Below are positions 7,181 through 15,389 of a DNA stretch of 64,000 nucleotides, piece after piece; the first letter of the stretch is position 1, and every line of letters begins with the position of its first letter. Both the position numbers and the translations under genes were made by a program. The notes under the pieces were generated by a model. It did not search any database and had not been told where the DNA came from. It was given only the letters and a program-made list of their open reading frames with translations. The DNA lies in the NCBI RefSeq assembly GCF_051433195.1, contig NZ_JBHMFT010000007.1, positions 164,023 through 228,022 of the forward strand, in the 5' to 3' direction. Source of the stretch: Falsiroseomonas sp051433195 (GTDB lineage Bacteria; Pseudomonadota; Alphaproteobacteria; Acetobacterales; Acetobacteraceae).

Positions 7181-9736
7181 ATGGGAACATTGCCGGAACT
7201 GTTCAGCCAGTGGTTCGCCGCGCGCGGCTGGTCGCCGCGGCCGCACCAGATGGCGCTGCTGGCGGCCGTACAGGGCGGGCAAAGCGCGCTGCTGGTGGCC
7301 CCGACCGGCGGCGGCAAGACCCTGGCCGGCTTCCTGCCCAGCCTGGTGGATTTGCACGACCATCCGCGGGAGGGGCTGCACACCCTCTACATCTCGCCGC
7401 TGAAGGCCCTGGCAGTCGACATCGCGCGCAACCTGACCGCCCCCGTCGAGGCGATGGGCCTGCCGATCCGCATCGAGACCCGCACCGGCGACACCCCCGC
7501 GAACCGCCGCGCCCGCCAGCGCGCCGCGCCGCCGCATCTGCTGCTGACCACGCCCGAAAGCCTGGCGCTGCTGCTGACCCTGCCGGATGCGGGCGAGATC
7601 TTCGCCGGGCTGCATGCCATCGTGGTGGATGAGATCCACGCGCTGGCCGGCAGCAAGCGCGGCGACCAGCTGGCACTCGGCCTCGCCCGGCTTTCGACGC
7701 TCGCACCGGGCGCACGGCGCATCGGGCTGTCCGCCACCGTCGCGCATCCGACGCCGCTGCGCGCCTACCTCTCGCCCACCGCCCAGGCCGAGGACGTGGC
7801 GCTGGTGCAGGGCGCGCCGGGGGCGCCGCCGCGCCTCGACATGCTGCTGCCGGAAGGCCGCCTGCCCTGGGGCGGGCATATGGGGCTCGCCTCGATGCCG
7901 GAGGTGTATCGCCGCATCCGTGGCGCCGGCGTCACCATCGTCTTCGTCAACACCCGCGCGCAGTCGGAACTCTGCTTCCAGGCGCTGTGGCGGCTGAACG
8001 ACGACAACCTGCCGATCGGCCTGCACCACGGCAGCCTGACCGTCGAACAGCGCCGCAAGGTGGAAGCCGCGATGGCGGAGGGCAGGCTGCGCGCGGTGGT
8101 GGCGACCGCCTCGCTCGACCTCGGCATCGACTGGGGCGCGGTGGACCAGGTGGTGCAGGTCGGCGCGCCGAAGGGCGTTTCGCGGCTTCTGCAACGCATC
8201 GGCCGCGCCAACCACCGCATGGACGAGGCGTCGCAGGCCGTGCTGGTGCCGGCGAACCGCTTCGAGGTCATCGAATGCATCGCCGCCCGCCAGGCGATCG
8301 CGGCGGAGGAGCTGGATGGCGATCCGCCGCGGGAGGGCGGGCTCGACGTGCTGGCGCAGCACATCCTGGCCGTCGCGGTGGCCGGGCCGTTCCACCCGGA
8401 TGCGCTGTATGCGGAGGTGACGCGCGCCGCGCCCTATGCCGAGCTGACGCGGCGCGATTTCGACGATGCGCTGGGCTTCGTGGAAAACGGCGGCTACGCC
8501 CTGCAATCCTATGACCGGTTCCGCCGCCTGTTCCGCGATTCCGAAGGCATGGTGCATATACGTGGCCCCGCCGCCGCGCGGCAGCTGCGCATGAACCTCG
8601 GCACCATCGTCGAGACGCCGCTGGTGAAGGTCCGCCTGCGCGGCGGACCGGTGCTCGGCGAGGTCGAGGAGTGGTTCGTCTCCACGCTCACCGCCGGAGA
8701 CTGCTTCATCTTCGCGGGCCAGTTGCTGCGCTTCGAGGGGCTGGACGCGCTGGCCTGCATGGTCTCCCGCGGCGGCGAGGGCGAGCCCCGCGTGCCCGCC
8801 TATGCCGGCAGCCGCATGCCGCTGACCACGCATCTCGCGGCCCGGGTGCGTGGCATCCTGCACGACCCGTCCTCCTGGCCCGCCCTGCCCGAATCCGTGC
8901 GCGAATGGCTGCGGCTGCAGCAGCACCAGTCCATCATGCCGCCGCGCGACGGGCTGCTGGTCGAGACCTTCCTGCGCGGCGACCGCTGGTTCCTGGTGGC
9001 CTACTGCTTCGAGGGGCGCCTCGCGCACCAGACGCTGGGCATGCTGGTGACCAAGCGGATGGAGCGCCTCGGCATGGGGCCGCTCGGCTACCTGGCGACG
9101 GACTACGTGCTGGCCGCCTGGTCTGCCTTCGAGCCCACGGGGATCGAGCGGCTGTTCGAGGAGGACATACTGGGGGAGGAGCTGGAAGCCTGGATGGCCG
9201 AGAGCAGCATGCTCCGCCGCACGTTCCGAAATATCGCCACCATCGCGGGGCTGATCGAGAAGAACCATCCGGGGACGGAGAAGCGGCCGCGGCAGATGAC
9301 CATGAACTCGGACCTGATCTACGACGTGCTGCGCAAGCATGAGCCGGACCACATCCTGCTGCGCGCGACGCGGCGGGAGGCCGCGGCGGGGCTCACCGAC
9401 GTGGCGCGGATCGGGCTGCTGCTGGCGCGCGCCAAGGCCGGCGGCATCCGCCACATGCGCCTCGAACGCGCCTCGCCGCTGTCCGTGCCGGCGCTGATCG
9501 AGGAAGGGCGGGAATGGGTCGCGGGTGGCGCGCAGGATGCGCTGCTGGCGGAGGCGGCGGACCTGGTCGCGGACGCCACCGACGGCGCCGAGATCTTCTC
9601 CGAATTGCTCGCCAACGTCACCGAAGCCATCCCGCCGCGCGGCGACCGCGACAGGGCGCGGCGTCCGCGCGACCCGAAGCAGCGCTACAACCGCTTTGTC
9701 AGAACCGCGCCGAAGAACTACGGAGCTCCCACTTGA
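7181..9736 (+). CDS. Ligase-associated DEXH-box helicase (Lhr-Core type)
   Basis: An 851-residue superfamily 2 DNA helicase of the Lhr-Core class. The ATP-binding motif PTGGGKT is at 41-47, DEIH at 150-153, SAT at 184-186, and the second RecA domain carries TASLDLGIDWG and QRIGRANHR. These are followed by winged-helix and Lhr-specific C-terminal domains. Lhr enzymes move 3' to 5' along single-stranded DNA and unwind RNA:DNA hybrids; the ligase-associated form lacks the long C-terminal extension of full Lhr. The gene ends by overlapping the TTG start of pdeM, so the two proteins are made together. Its usual companions, the ligase and the MBL exonuclease, are at 104-2769 on the other strand. 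Confidence 0.93.
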   Translation: MGTLPELFSQWFAARGWSPRPHQMALLAAVQGGQSALLVAPTGGGKTLAGFLPSLVDLHDHPREGLHTLYISPLKALAVDIARNLTAPVEAMGLPIRIETRTGDTPANRRARQRAAPPHLLLTTPESLALLLTLPDAGEIFAGLHAIVVDEIHALAGSKRGDQLALGLARLSTLAPGARRIGLSATVAHPTPLRAYLSPTAQAEDVALVQGAPGAPPRLDMLLPEGRLPWGGHMGLASMPEVYRRIRGAGVTIVFVNTRAQSELCFQALWRLNDDNLPIGLHHGSLTVEQRRKVEAAMAEGRLRAVVATASLDLGIDWGAVDQVVQVGAPKGVSRLLQRIGRANHRMDEASQAVLVPANRFEVIECIAARQAIAAEELDGDPPREGGLDVLAQHILAVAVAGPFHPDALYAEVTRAAPYAELTRRDFDDALGFVENGGYALQSYDRFRRLFRDSEGMVHIRGPAAARQLRMNLGTIVETPLVKVRLRGGPVLGEVEEWFVSTLTAGDCFIFAGQLLRFEGLDALACMVSRGGEGEPRVPAYAGSRMPLTTHLAARVRGILHDPSSWPALPESVREWLRLQQHQSIMPPRDGLLVETFLRGDRWFLVAYCFEGRLAHQTLGMLVTKRMERLGMGPLGYLATDYVLAAWSAFEPTGIERLFEEDILGEELEAWMAESSMLRRTFRNIATIAGLIEKNHPGTEKRPRQMTMNSDLIYDVLRKHEPDHILLRATRREAAAGLTDVARIGLLLARAKAGGIRHMRLERASPLSVPALIEEGREWVAGGAQDALLAEAADLVADATDGAEIFSELLANVTEAIPPRGDRDRARRPRDPKQRYNRFVRTAPKNYGAPT

Positions 9737-10482
9737 ACGCAGCGCCGCTTCACATGGCCGGCCAGCGCCTGATGCTGGACCCGGCCGGGCTGCTCGCCTG
9801 GCCTTCCGAACAGCTTCTGGTGGCCGCCGACCTGCACCTGGAAAAAGGCAGCAGCTTCGCCGCCGCCGGCCGTTTCCTGCCGCCCTACGACACGCGGGAG
9901 ACGCTGGAGCGCCTGGCGCTGGCGCTGCGGCGCTGGAAGCCGGCGCGGCTGGTGCTGCTGGGGGACAGTTTCCACGACCGCCACGGCTGCGCCCGGCTGC
10001 ACGCCGCGGATTGCGCCGCCCTGCAACGCATGCTGGCGGGGCTGGAGGTGGTCTGGGTGCTCGGCAACCATGACCCGGAACCGCCGGTCGGTCTGCCCGG
10101 CATCGCCGTGGCGGAATGGCGGCGCGGGCCGCTGATGTTCCGCCACATCGCCGAACCGGGCGCCAATTTCGAGGTCTCGGGCCACTACCACCCGAAGGCG
10201 TCCATGCCGACCCGCGCCGGGACCGTGACACGCCCCTGTTTCCTGACCGATGCGCGGCGCCTGCTGCTGCCGGCCTTCGGTGCCTATACCGGCGGGCTGG
10301 AGGTGCGCGACCCCGCCATCGCCGCGCTGTTCCCGCGCGGCGGCCGGGCCTTCCTGCTGGGCCAGGACCGGCTGTTCAGCTTCCCGACCGGGCCCCTGCG
10401 CGGCGCCAGGCCGCCTGCAACGGAAAACGCGCCGTCCTTGCCGGACGGCGCGCCTGTCCTCACGCAGCTCGGCGGGGACTAG
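9733..10482 (+). CDS. pdeM: Ligase-associated metallophosphoesterase/endonuclease PdeM
   Basis: A 249-residue binuclear metallophosphoesterase of the MPE type. All metal-ligand motifs are present: ADLHLEKG (Asp33, His35), LLGDSFHD (Asp78), GNHD (111-114) and GHYHPK (His151, His153). The P. putida relative is a manganese-dependent single-strand DNA endonuclease encoded beside Lhr, ligase and exonuclease. The start is TTG at 9733, overlapping the helicase stop as TTGA with GGAG 7 nt upstream. The C-terminal codons double as the terminator of the convergent fasciclin gene, because a hairpin at 10428-10452 lies inside this gene. Confidence 0.88.
   Translation: MNAAPLHMAGQRLMLDPAGLLAWPSEQLLVAADLHLEKGSSFAAAGRFLPPYDTRETLERLALALRRWKPARLVLLGDSFHDRHGCARLHAADCAALQRMLAGLEVVWVLGNHDPEPPVGLPGIAVAEWRRGPLMFRHIAEPGANFEVSGHYHPKASMPTRAGTVTRPCFLTDARRLLLPAFGAYTGGLEVRDPAIAALFPRGGRAFLLGQDRLFSFPTGPLRGARPPATENAPSLPDGAPVLTQLGGD
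10424..10452 (-). terminator. Intrinsic terminator of the fasciclin gene, inside the pdeM 3' end
   Basis: A perfect 10-bp GC stem (10428-10437 with 10443-10452) and 5-nt loop is followed on the minus strand by TTTT (10424-10427). It fits Rho-independent termination of transcripts coming from the fasciclin gene. Confidence 0.7.
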
Positions 10483-10489
10483 ACCTGCC

Positions 10490-10533
10490 GCATTTTCCGG
10501 GTCGCCAGGCGTCTCCGCCTGGCTTGAAAATGC
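10490..10533 (+). terminator. Two-part hairpin between pdeM and the convergent fasciclin gene
   Basis: An inner 8-bp stem (10504-10511 with 10516-10523, loop TCTC) is enclosed by an outer 8-bp A/T-rich stem (10490-10497 with 10526-10533). The symmetry means it can form from either strand, as expected between convergent genes, although no clean T-run follows it on the plus strand. Confidence 0.55.
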
Positions 10534-10554
10534 TCTGGCCCCCGCCGCGTCACA

Positions 10555-11163
10555 TCACGGCCAGATGACCTGGTCGATCGCGTGGATCACGCCGTTGCTG
10601 GCCACGATATCGGCCTGCACCACCCGCGCCGGGCGGGCGGAGACGTTGGCGCCGGCCGCACCGAAGCCGCCCATCTGCATCGCCGGGGCCGGGTTCTGCA
10701 GCATCACGCCATCCGCATTGCCGGTGATGGCGACATCCGCGCCGTTGCGGGTGCGCAGCCGGCGATCGCTGCCCATCAGCTCGGAGGCGCGGAAGGCGCC
10801 CGGCACGATGTGGTAGTTAATCAGCGCGCCGAGGCGCTGGCGGTCCACGCTTTCCTGGCTGCCGCCGGCGCTGCCGGTGCCGACGAGCTGCTGCAGCAGG
10901 TTGGCGGGGGCGCCGGAGAAGGCGGCGTCGGTCGGGGCGAAGACCGTCATCGGCTCGGCCCGTCGGAAATCCTCGACCATGCCGCCACGGCTGATCAGGT
11001 CCAGGAAGCGCGAGAAGCGGGTGTCGCCGGCCATGGTGTCGGCCAGGGTGCGGGTCGCCGGCACGGTCTGGGCCCGCAGGATGGCGGGGGCGGCGAGGGA
11101 GCCGGCGGCGGCCAGGGTGCCGAGGGTCAGGACGCGACGGCGCTGGAGAATGGTCTGGATCAT
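10555..11163 (-). CDS. Secreted fasciclin (FAS1) domain protein
   Basis: A 202-residue exported protein with one FAS1 domain. The N-terminus MIQTILQRRRVLTLGTLAAAGSLAAPAILRAQT, read in two parts (Arg-Arg-Arg then a hydrophobic run ending in Ala-Gln), is a Tat/Sec-type signal. The FAS1 H1 box MTVFAPTDAAF, the INYHIVPG motif with its Tyr-His pair, and the closing SNGVIHAIDQVIWP segment are all present. FAS1 domains mediate adhesion or small-ligand binding at the cell surface. GAGG lies about 10 nt before the ATG. It reads away from the photolyase gene, and a GAAC-N16-CGTT element upstream suggests general stress control. Confidence 0.88.
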   Translation of the reverse strand: MIQTILQRRRVLTLGTLAAAGSLAAPAILRAQTVPATRTLADTMAGDTRFSRFLDLISRGGMVEDFRRAEPMTVFAPTDAAFSGAPANLLQQLVGTGSAGGSQESVDRQRLGALINYHIVPGAFRASELMGSDRRLRTRNGADVAITGNADGVMLQNPAPAMQMGGFGAAGANVSARPARVVQADIVASNGVIHAIDQVIWP

Positions 11164-11245
11164 GCGGGGGTATCCTCAATTGTGGCCCGCGCGGCCCCTG
11201 CACGTCAGGGCAAACCAGGGCGGCAGGCGTTGCGGTCGGGTCAAG

Positions 11246-11270
11246 AACGCGTTCGATCCGCAATGGTTCG
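11246..11270 (-). promoter_or_regulatory. Candidate EcfG-type stress promoter in the fasciclin/photolyase gap
   Basis: On the minus strand CGAAC (11266-11270) and CGTT (11246-11249) are 16 nt apart. This is close to the alphaproteobacterial EcfG pattern GGAAC-N16/17-CGTT and would place transcription start about 75 nt before the fasciclin ATG. The plus strand of the same segment reads GAAC (11245-11248), N16, GGTT, a weaker match facing the photolyase gene. Confidence 0.4.
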
Positions 11271-11305
11271 CTCCCGCTGCTCCCTAATCGGTCGTTTCAT
11301 CCTAC

Positions 11306-12727
11306 ATGGCAGGGATGACCGAGCCCTGCCTGGTGTGGTTCCGCCACGACCTTCGCCTGTCCGACCACCCTGCCCTGCTCGCCGCCCTGGAAGGCGGCCG
11401 CCCGGTCCTGCCGGTCTTCGTGCTGGATGACGCCGCCGCCGGTGCGCAGCGTGCCGGGGCCGCCTCGCGCTGGTGGCTGCGCGGCAGCCTCGCCGCCCTG
11501 CGGGCCGATCTGGCGGTGCGCGGCGCGACGCTGGTGCTGGCGCGCGGACGGGCAGAGACGGTGCTGCCGGCCCTGGTGGAGGCGGTCGGCGCCGGCAGCG
11601 TCCATGCCGGCCGCGGCACCGAGCCCTGGGCGCGCGCGCAGTCGCGCCGGGTGCATGAGGCGCTGGCCGATTCCGGCCGCACGCTGCACCTGCACACCAC
11701 GACGCTGCTGCGCGAGCCGCACGGCTTCGGCGCCGCCAGCGGCAAGCCCTATGCCGTCTATTCGCCCTTCGCGAAGACTATGATGGCCGCCGGAGACCCG
11801 CCGGCACCCCGCGCCGCGCCCGAGCGCATCCCGGGCGTCACGCCGCCCGAGGGTGGCGAGGCGCTGGAGTCGCTCGGCCTGTATCCGGTGCCGGGCGAGC
11901 CGGACTGGGCGGCCGGCTTCCCGGACACCTGGCAACCGGGCGAAGCCGGGGCCCAGGCGCGTCTGGCGCGTTTCGTGGACCGGGCGCTGGGGAAGTACGA
12001 TGCGCAGCGCAACCTGCCGGGCATCGAGGGTTCCTCCGGCCTGTCGCCGCATCTGCGCTGGGGCGAGGTCTCGCCCGGCCAGGTCTGGCACGCGGTCCGT
12101 TCCGCGCAGGCGGACGCGACCGCCAGCGAGACCTTCCTGAAGGAGATCCTCTGGCGCGAATTCGCCTACCACCTGCTGTGGCACCGGCCGGAGATGCCGG
12201 AGGCGCCGCTGCGCGCGGAATTTTCCGAATTCCCTTGGCAGCCGGATGCGAAGCTGCTGGACGCCTGGCAGCGCGGCCGCACCGGCTATCCGGTGGTGGA
12301 TGCGGGCATGCGGCAGTTGTGGCAGACCGGCTGGATGCACAACCGGGTCCGGATGATCGCGGCCAGCCTGTTGGTGAAGCACCTGATGCAGCCCTGGCAG
12401 GAGGGCGCCGCCTGGTTCTGGGACACGCTGGTGGATGCCGACCTCGCCTCCAACAGTGCCTCCTGGCAGTGGGTGGCCGGCTGCGGTACCGATGCGGCGC
12501 CCTATTTTCGGGTGTTCAACCCCATCCTGCAGGGCGAGAAGTTCGACCCGGAGGGCGCCTATGTGCGCCGCTGGGTGCCCGAACTGGCGACGATGCCGAA
12601 CGCCTTCATCCACAAGCCGTGGGAGGCGCCGAAGGCCATTCCCCGCAACGGCTACCCCTCCCCCATCGTGGACCATGCGACGGGCCGCGCCCGGGCGCTG
12701 GCCGGCTTCGCGGCGCTGCGCCAGTGA
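11306..12727 (+). CDS. phrB: Deoxyribodipyrimidine photolyase (class I CPD photolyase)
   Basis: A 473-residue photolyase that reverses UV-made cyclobutane pyrimidine dimers using FADH- and light. The N-terminal antenna domain opens LVWFRHDLRLSDHPAL. The FAD-binding helical domain carries LSPHLRWGEVSP, FLKEILWREFAYHLLWHRP, GYPVVDAGMRQLWQTGWMHN and the LASNSASWQWVAGCG segment, with the tryptophans of the electron-transfer chain in place. ATG 11306 and ATG 11315 are both possible starts; neither has a strong ribosome binding site. It reads away from the fasciclin gene and is followed 30 nt on by a phosphatase gene. The stress-type promoter element upstream fits a DNA-damage role. Confidence 0.93.
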   Translation: MAGMTEPCLVWFRHDLRLSDHPALLAALEGGRPVLPVFVLDDAAAGAQRAGAASRWWLRGSLAALRADLAVRGATLVLARGRAETVLPALVEAVGAGSVHAGRGTEPWARAQSRRVHEALADSGRTLHLHTTTLLREPHGFGAASGKPYAVYSPFAKTMMAAGDPPAPRAAPERIPGVTPPEGGEALESLGLYPVPGEPDWAAGFPDTWQPGEAGAQARLARFVDRALGKYDAQRNLPGIEGSSGLSPHLRWGEVSPGQVWHAVRSAQADATASETFLKEILWREFAYHLLWHRPEMPEAPLRAEFSEFPWQPDAKLLDAWQRGRTGYPVVDAGMRQLWQTGWMHNRVRMIAASLLVKHLMQPWQEGAAWFWDTLVDADLASNSASWQWVAGCGTDAAPYFRVFNPILQGEKFDPEGAYVRRWVPELATMPNAFIHKPWEAPKAIPRNGYPSPIVDHATGRARALAGFAALRQ

Positions 12728-12757
12728 GGGGTCGGGGCAAGTGAGGGGTCCGGCCTG

Positions 12758-13486
12758 ATGACCCCGCCTGAGAACCTGTGGCGCGGCTTCGCCGGGCTGC
12801 GCGTGGTGGCCGATGTGCATGGCGATGCGCAGGCCTTCGCCCATGCCGTCGATGGCGCGCTGGCGGACGACCTGTTCGTGCTGCAACTCGGCGACCTGAC
12901 CGACCACGGGCCCGACAGCCCGGAGGTGCTGCGCCGCATGTTCGCGCTGATCGACGCCAGGCAGGGCCTGTTCCTGCTCGGCAACCACGACCACAAGCTG
13001 CGCCGCGCCCTGACCGGCACGCCGCTGCGCATCCAGGCGGAGGGGCTGGGGCGAACCCTGGCACAGCTCGAGGCGGCCCCGGACGGGGCGGCGCTGAAGG
13101 CGCGCGCGATCGAGGAGATTGCCCGCGCCCCGGCCTGGATCCGCGATGGCGGCCGCGTCTTCGTGCATGGCGGCTATCACCCCGGCATGCTGCATGCGGC
13201 ACCACCGCCGGATGCCGGCACGCAGAAGGCACAGGGCCTGGTGACGCGGGCGCTGTTCGGCCAGGTGACGGGGCGGATGCGCCAGGATGGGTTTCCCGAC
13301 CGGGTGCATGACTGGGTGGACAAGATCCCGGCCGATGTCACCGTGGTCTGCGGCCACGACCGCCGCAGCATGGACGGCCGGCCCTTCGTGGCGGAGGGCG
13401 CACTCGGCGGGCGCTGCGTGTTCCTGGACTGCGGCGCCGGCAAGGGTGGGCATCTGGCCTGGATCGACCTGCCATCCTGGGCCTGA
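12758..13486 (+). CDS. Calcineurin-like (PPP-type) metallophosphatase
   Basis: A 242-residue binuclear metallophosphoesterase with the PPP-family motif series DVHGD (19-23), GDLTDHGPDS, GNHDHK, HGGYHP and CGHDRR. These provide the Asp, His and Asn ligands for two metals. Relatives include serine/threonine protein phosphatases and diadenosine tetraphosphatases, so the substrate could be a phosphoprotein or a dinucleotide; the sequence does not decide. There is no signal peptide, so it acts in the cytoplasm. It follows the photolyase gene closely and may share its transcript. It is not closely related to PdeM or to YmdB, the other two metallophosphoesterases within 6 kb. Confidence 0.85.
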   Translation: MTPPENLWRGFAGLRVVADVHGDAQAFAHAVDGALADDLFVLQLGDLTDHGPDSPEVLRRMFALIDARQGLFLLGNHDHKLRRALTGTPLRIQAEGLGRTLAQLEAAPDGAALKARAIEEIARAPAWIRDGGRVFVHGGYHPGMLHAAPPPDAGTQKAQGLVTRALFGQVTGRMRQDGFPDRVHDWVDKIPADVTVVCGHDRRSMDGRPFVAEGALGGRCVFLDCGAGKGGHLAWIDLPSWA

Positions 13487-13496
13487 AACGGCCGCG

Positions 13497-13590
13497 CATT
13501 CGGTCTGGGCGCGGCGGCCCTCCGGCCGCTCGGCGCTGCGCGCCGGCACCCTTGGGGCCAGGGTTCCGCATCGCCCATGCGGGGGTGTAG
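13497..13590 (+). repeat. Stacked-hairpin intergenic repeat, copy 1
   Basis: Most of the 128-bp gap before the HMG-CoA-lyase-like gene is a chain of short GC hairpins. GGTCTGGGCGCGG (13502-13514) and CTCGGCGC (13529-13536) flank a GGCC-CTCC-GGCC stem, followed by GGCGC-TGC-GCGCC and CCGCAT-loop-ATGCGG stems. The same flanks recur at 16077-16111 on the other strand around a different but equally paired stem. Confidence 0.7.
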
Positions 13591-13614
13591 CCTGCCCGGC
13601 GAGGAGAACGCGCC

Positions 13615-14571
13615 ATGACCGACCTGCCGTCATCCGTCGAGATCCGCGAGGAGGGCCCGCGGGAGGGCTTCCAGATCGAGCCCGGCCCGATCCCCACGGC
13701 CCGCAAGATTGCGCTGGTGGATGCGCTGTCGGCCACCGGGCTGCACCACATCCAGGTCTGTTCCTTCGTCTCGCCGAAGCTGGTTCCGGGTTGGGCGGAT
13801 GCGGAGGCGGTGGTGGCGGGCTTCGCGCCACGCGCGGGCGTGACCTACACCGCGCTGTGGTTCAACGCCGCCGGGCTTTCGCGCGCCATGGCCTTCAAGG
13901 ACCGGCTGAAGGTGGAGGGCGCCGTCACGGTGGTGGCCTCCGAGGCCTTCTCGCTGAAGAACCTCAATCGCGACCGGGCCAAGAACCTGGCGGCACAGCG
14001 CAGCAACGTCGCGGCGCATCTGGAGGCCGGCGTCCCGGTGCCGCGGATCAGCGTGCAGGCCGCCTTCGGCTGCAACTACTCGGGCGATGTGCCGCCGGCC
14101 AAGGTGATCGAGGCGCTGGCGGACGCCTTCGCCATCGGCGCCGAGCATGGCCTGGCGCTGCGCGAGGCGACGCTGGCGGACACCATGGGGTGGGCGACGC
14201 CGGCGCGGATCGAGCGGGTCGTTGGCGAGGTGCGGGCGCGCTGGCCGGAGCTGTCCCTCATCCTGCACCTGCACGACACGCGCGGGCTCGGCATCGCCAA
14301 CGCCCATGCCGGGCTGCGCCTCGGGATTTCCCGCTTCGACACCACGGTGGGCGGGCTGGGCGGCTGCCCCTTCGCCGGCCAGCCGGGCGCGCCGGGCAAC
14401 ATCGCGACGGAGGAACTGGTGCTGCTGTGCGAGGAGATGGGCCTCGCCACCGGCATCGACCTCGATGCGCTGGTCGAGGCCGGGCGGCTGGCGGAGGAGG
14501 TGGTGGGGCGGCCCCTGCCCTCCACCCTGCTGCGATCCGGTGGGCTGGCCCGGTTTCGTCAGGCGGCCTGA
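13615..14571 (+). CDS. HMG-CoA lyase-like DRE-TIM metallolyase
   Basis: A 318-residue TIM-barrel lyase of the HMG-CoA lyase family, which splits 3-hydroxy-3-methylglutaryl-CoA into acetyl-CoA and acetoacetate in leucine breakdown. Visible motifs are the entry loop EEGPREGFQIE (12-22), LADTMG (187-192), the metal-binding LHLHDTRGLG (217-226), and the catalytic-cysteine loop GGLGGCPFAG (Cys251) followed by GNIATEEL. One difference stands out: the family usually has Arg-Asp at the metal-binding entry loop, and here it is Arg16-Glu17. No other leucine-pathway genes are adjacent, so a related acyl-CoA substrate is possible. Its last 13 bp overlap the end of the convergent ymdB gene. Confidence 0.85.
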   Translation: MTDLPSSVEIREEGPREGFQIEPGPIPTARKIALVDALSATGLHHIQVCSFVSPKLVPGWADAEAVVAGFAPRAGVTYTALWFNAAGLSRAMAFKDRLKVEGAVTVVASEAFSLKNLNRDRAKNLAAQRSNVAAHLEAGVPVPRISVQAAFGCNYSGDVPPAKVIEALADAFAIGAEHGLALREATLADTMGWATPARIERVVGEVRARWPELSLILHLHDTRGLGIANAHAGLRLGISRFDTTVGGLGGCPFAGQPGAPGNIATEELVLLCEEMGLATGIDLDALVEAGRLAEEVVGRPLPSTLLRSGGLARFRQAA

Positions 14572-15389
14572 AGGGCGGGAATCGCCTGGCTGAGGCGGCC
14601 GCCGATGCGGACCGGCTCGATGCGGGTGGCGAGGCCGGTGGCGTCGTCGGTTTCGAGGTACACGCCGCAGACCGTGGCCTCGCCCTCGGCCGGGGCCAGC
14701 TTCTCGCCGGGCACCTTCTTCCAGAATCGCAGCGCGGCGCCGCCCTTCTGCATGCCGATGACGCTGTCGTAGTCGCCGCACATGCCGGCATCCGTCATGT
14801 AGCCGGTGCCGCCCACCAGGATCTGGTGGTCGGCCGAGGGCGTGTGGGTATGCGTGCCGACCACCAGCGAGACGCGGCCGTCGAAGCTGTGGCCCATGGC
14901 GAGTTTTTCCGAACTCGCCTCGGCATGGAAATCCACCAGGATCGCCTGGACGGTGCCGCCGGCGCCCATGCGGTGCCCGGCGATGGCCGCCTGCACGCCG
15001 CGGAAGGGGTCGTCCAGCGCATCCATGAACAGGCGGCCCATCGCCTGCGCCACCAGCGCCTTGCGGCCATCGTCCAGCGCCACGATGAAGGCGCCCTTGC
15101 CGGGGGTTCCGGGCGGGTAGTTCAGCGGGCGGATCAGGCGCGGCTCGGTCTCGATAAAGGCAAAGATCTCCTTGCGGTCCCAGGCGTGGTTGCCGAGGGT
15201 CAGCACATCCGCCCCGGCCAGGAACAGCGCGCGCGCCATCTCCGGTGCCAGGCCGAAGCCGTGGCTGGCGTTCTCCGCGTTGACCACCACCAGGTCGAGC
15301 GCCAGGCGCTGCCGCAGGCCGGGAATGGCGGCGGCGGCGGCCTCGCGGCCGGAGCGGCCGACGAGGTCGCCGAGAAACAGGATTCTCAA
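14559..15389 (-). CDS. ymdB: YmdB-type metallophosphoesterase (TIGR00282 family)
   Basis: A 276-residue cytoplasmic binuclear phosphodiesterase. The family motifs are GDLVGRSGR at the start, NAENASHGFG, LGNHAWDRKE, VDFHAEASSEK and VGTHTHTPSADHQIL; together they supply the two-metal site. The Bacillus relative hydrolyses 2',3'-cyclic nucleotides and affects biofilm decisions; the role in alphaproteobacteria is less clear. The ATG overlaps the stop of the 5-formyltetrahydrofolate cyclo-ligase gene by ATGA, so translation is coupled, and both genes lie downstream of 6S RNA and zapA in one direction. Confidence 0.9.
   Translation of the reverse strand: MRILFLGDLVGRSGREAAAAAIPGLRQRLALDLVVVNAENASHGFGLAPEMARALFLAGADVLTLGNHAWDRKEIFAFIETEPRLIRPLNYPPGTPGKGAFIVALDDGRKALVAQAMGRLFMDALDDPFRGVQAAIAGHRMGAGGTVQAILVDFHAEASSEKLAMGHSFDGRVSLVVGTHTHTPSADHQILVGGTGYMTDAGMCGDYDSVIGMQKGGAALRFWKKVPGEKLAPAEGEATVCGVYLETDDATGLATRIEPVRIGGRLSQAIPALQAA

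Noticed and set aside
12723..12750. 11-bp direct repeat (12723-12733 and 12740-12750) after the photolyase gene as an attachment site
   Set aside because: No integrase or tRNA is nearby. It is better read as a short slip duplication.
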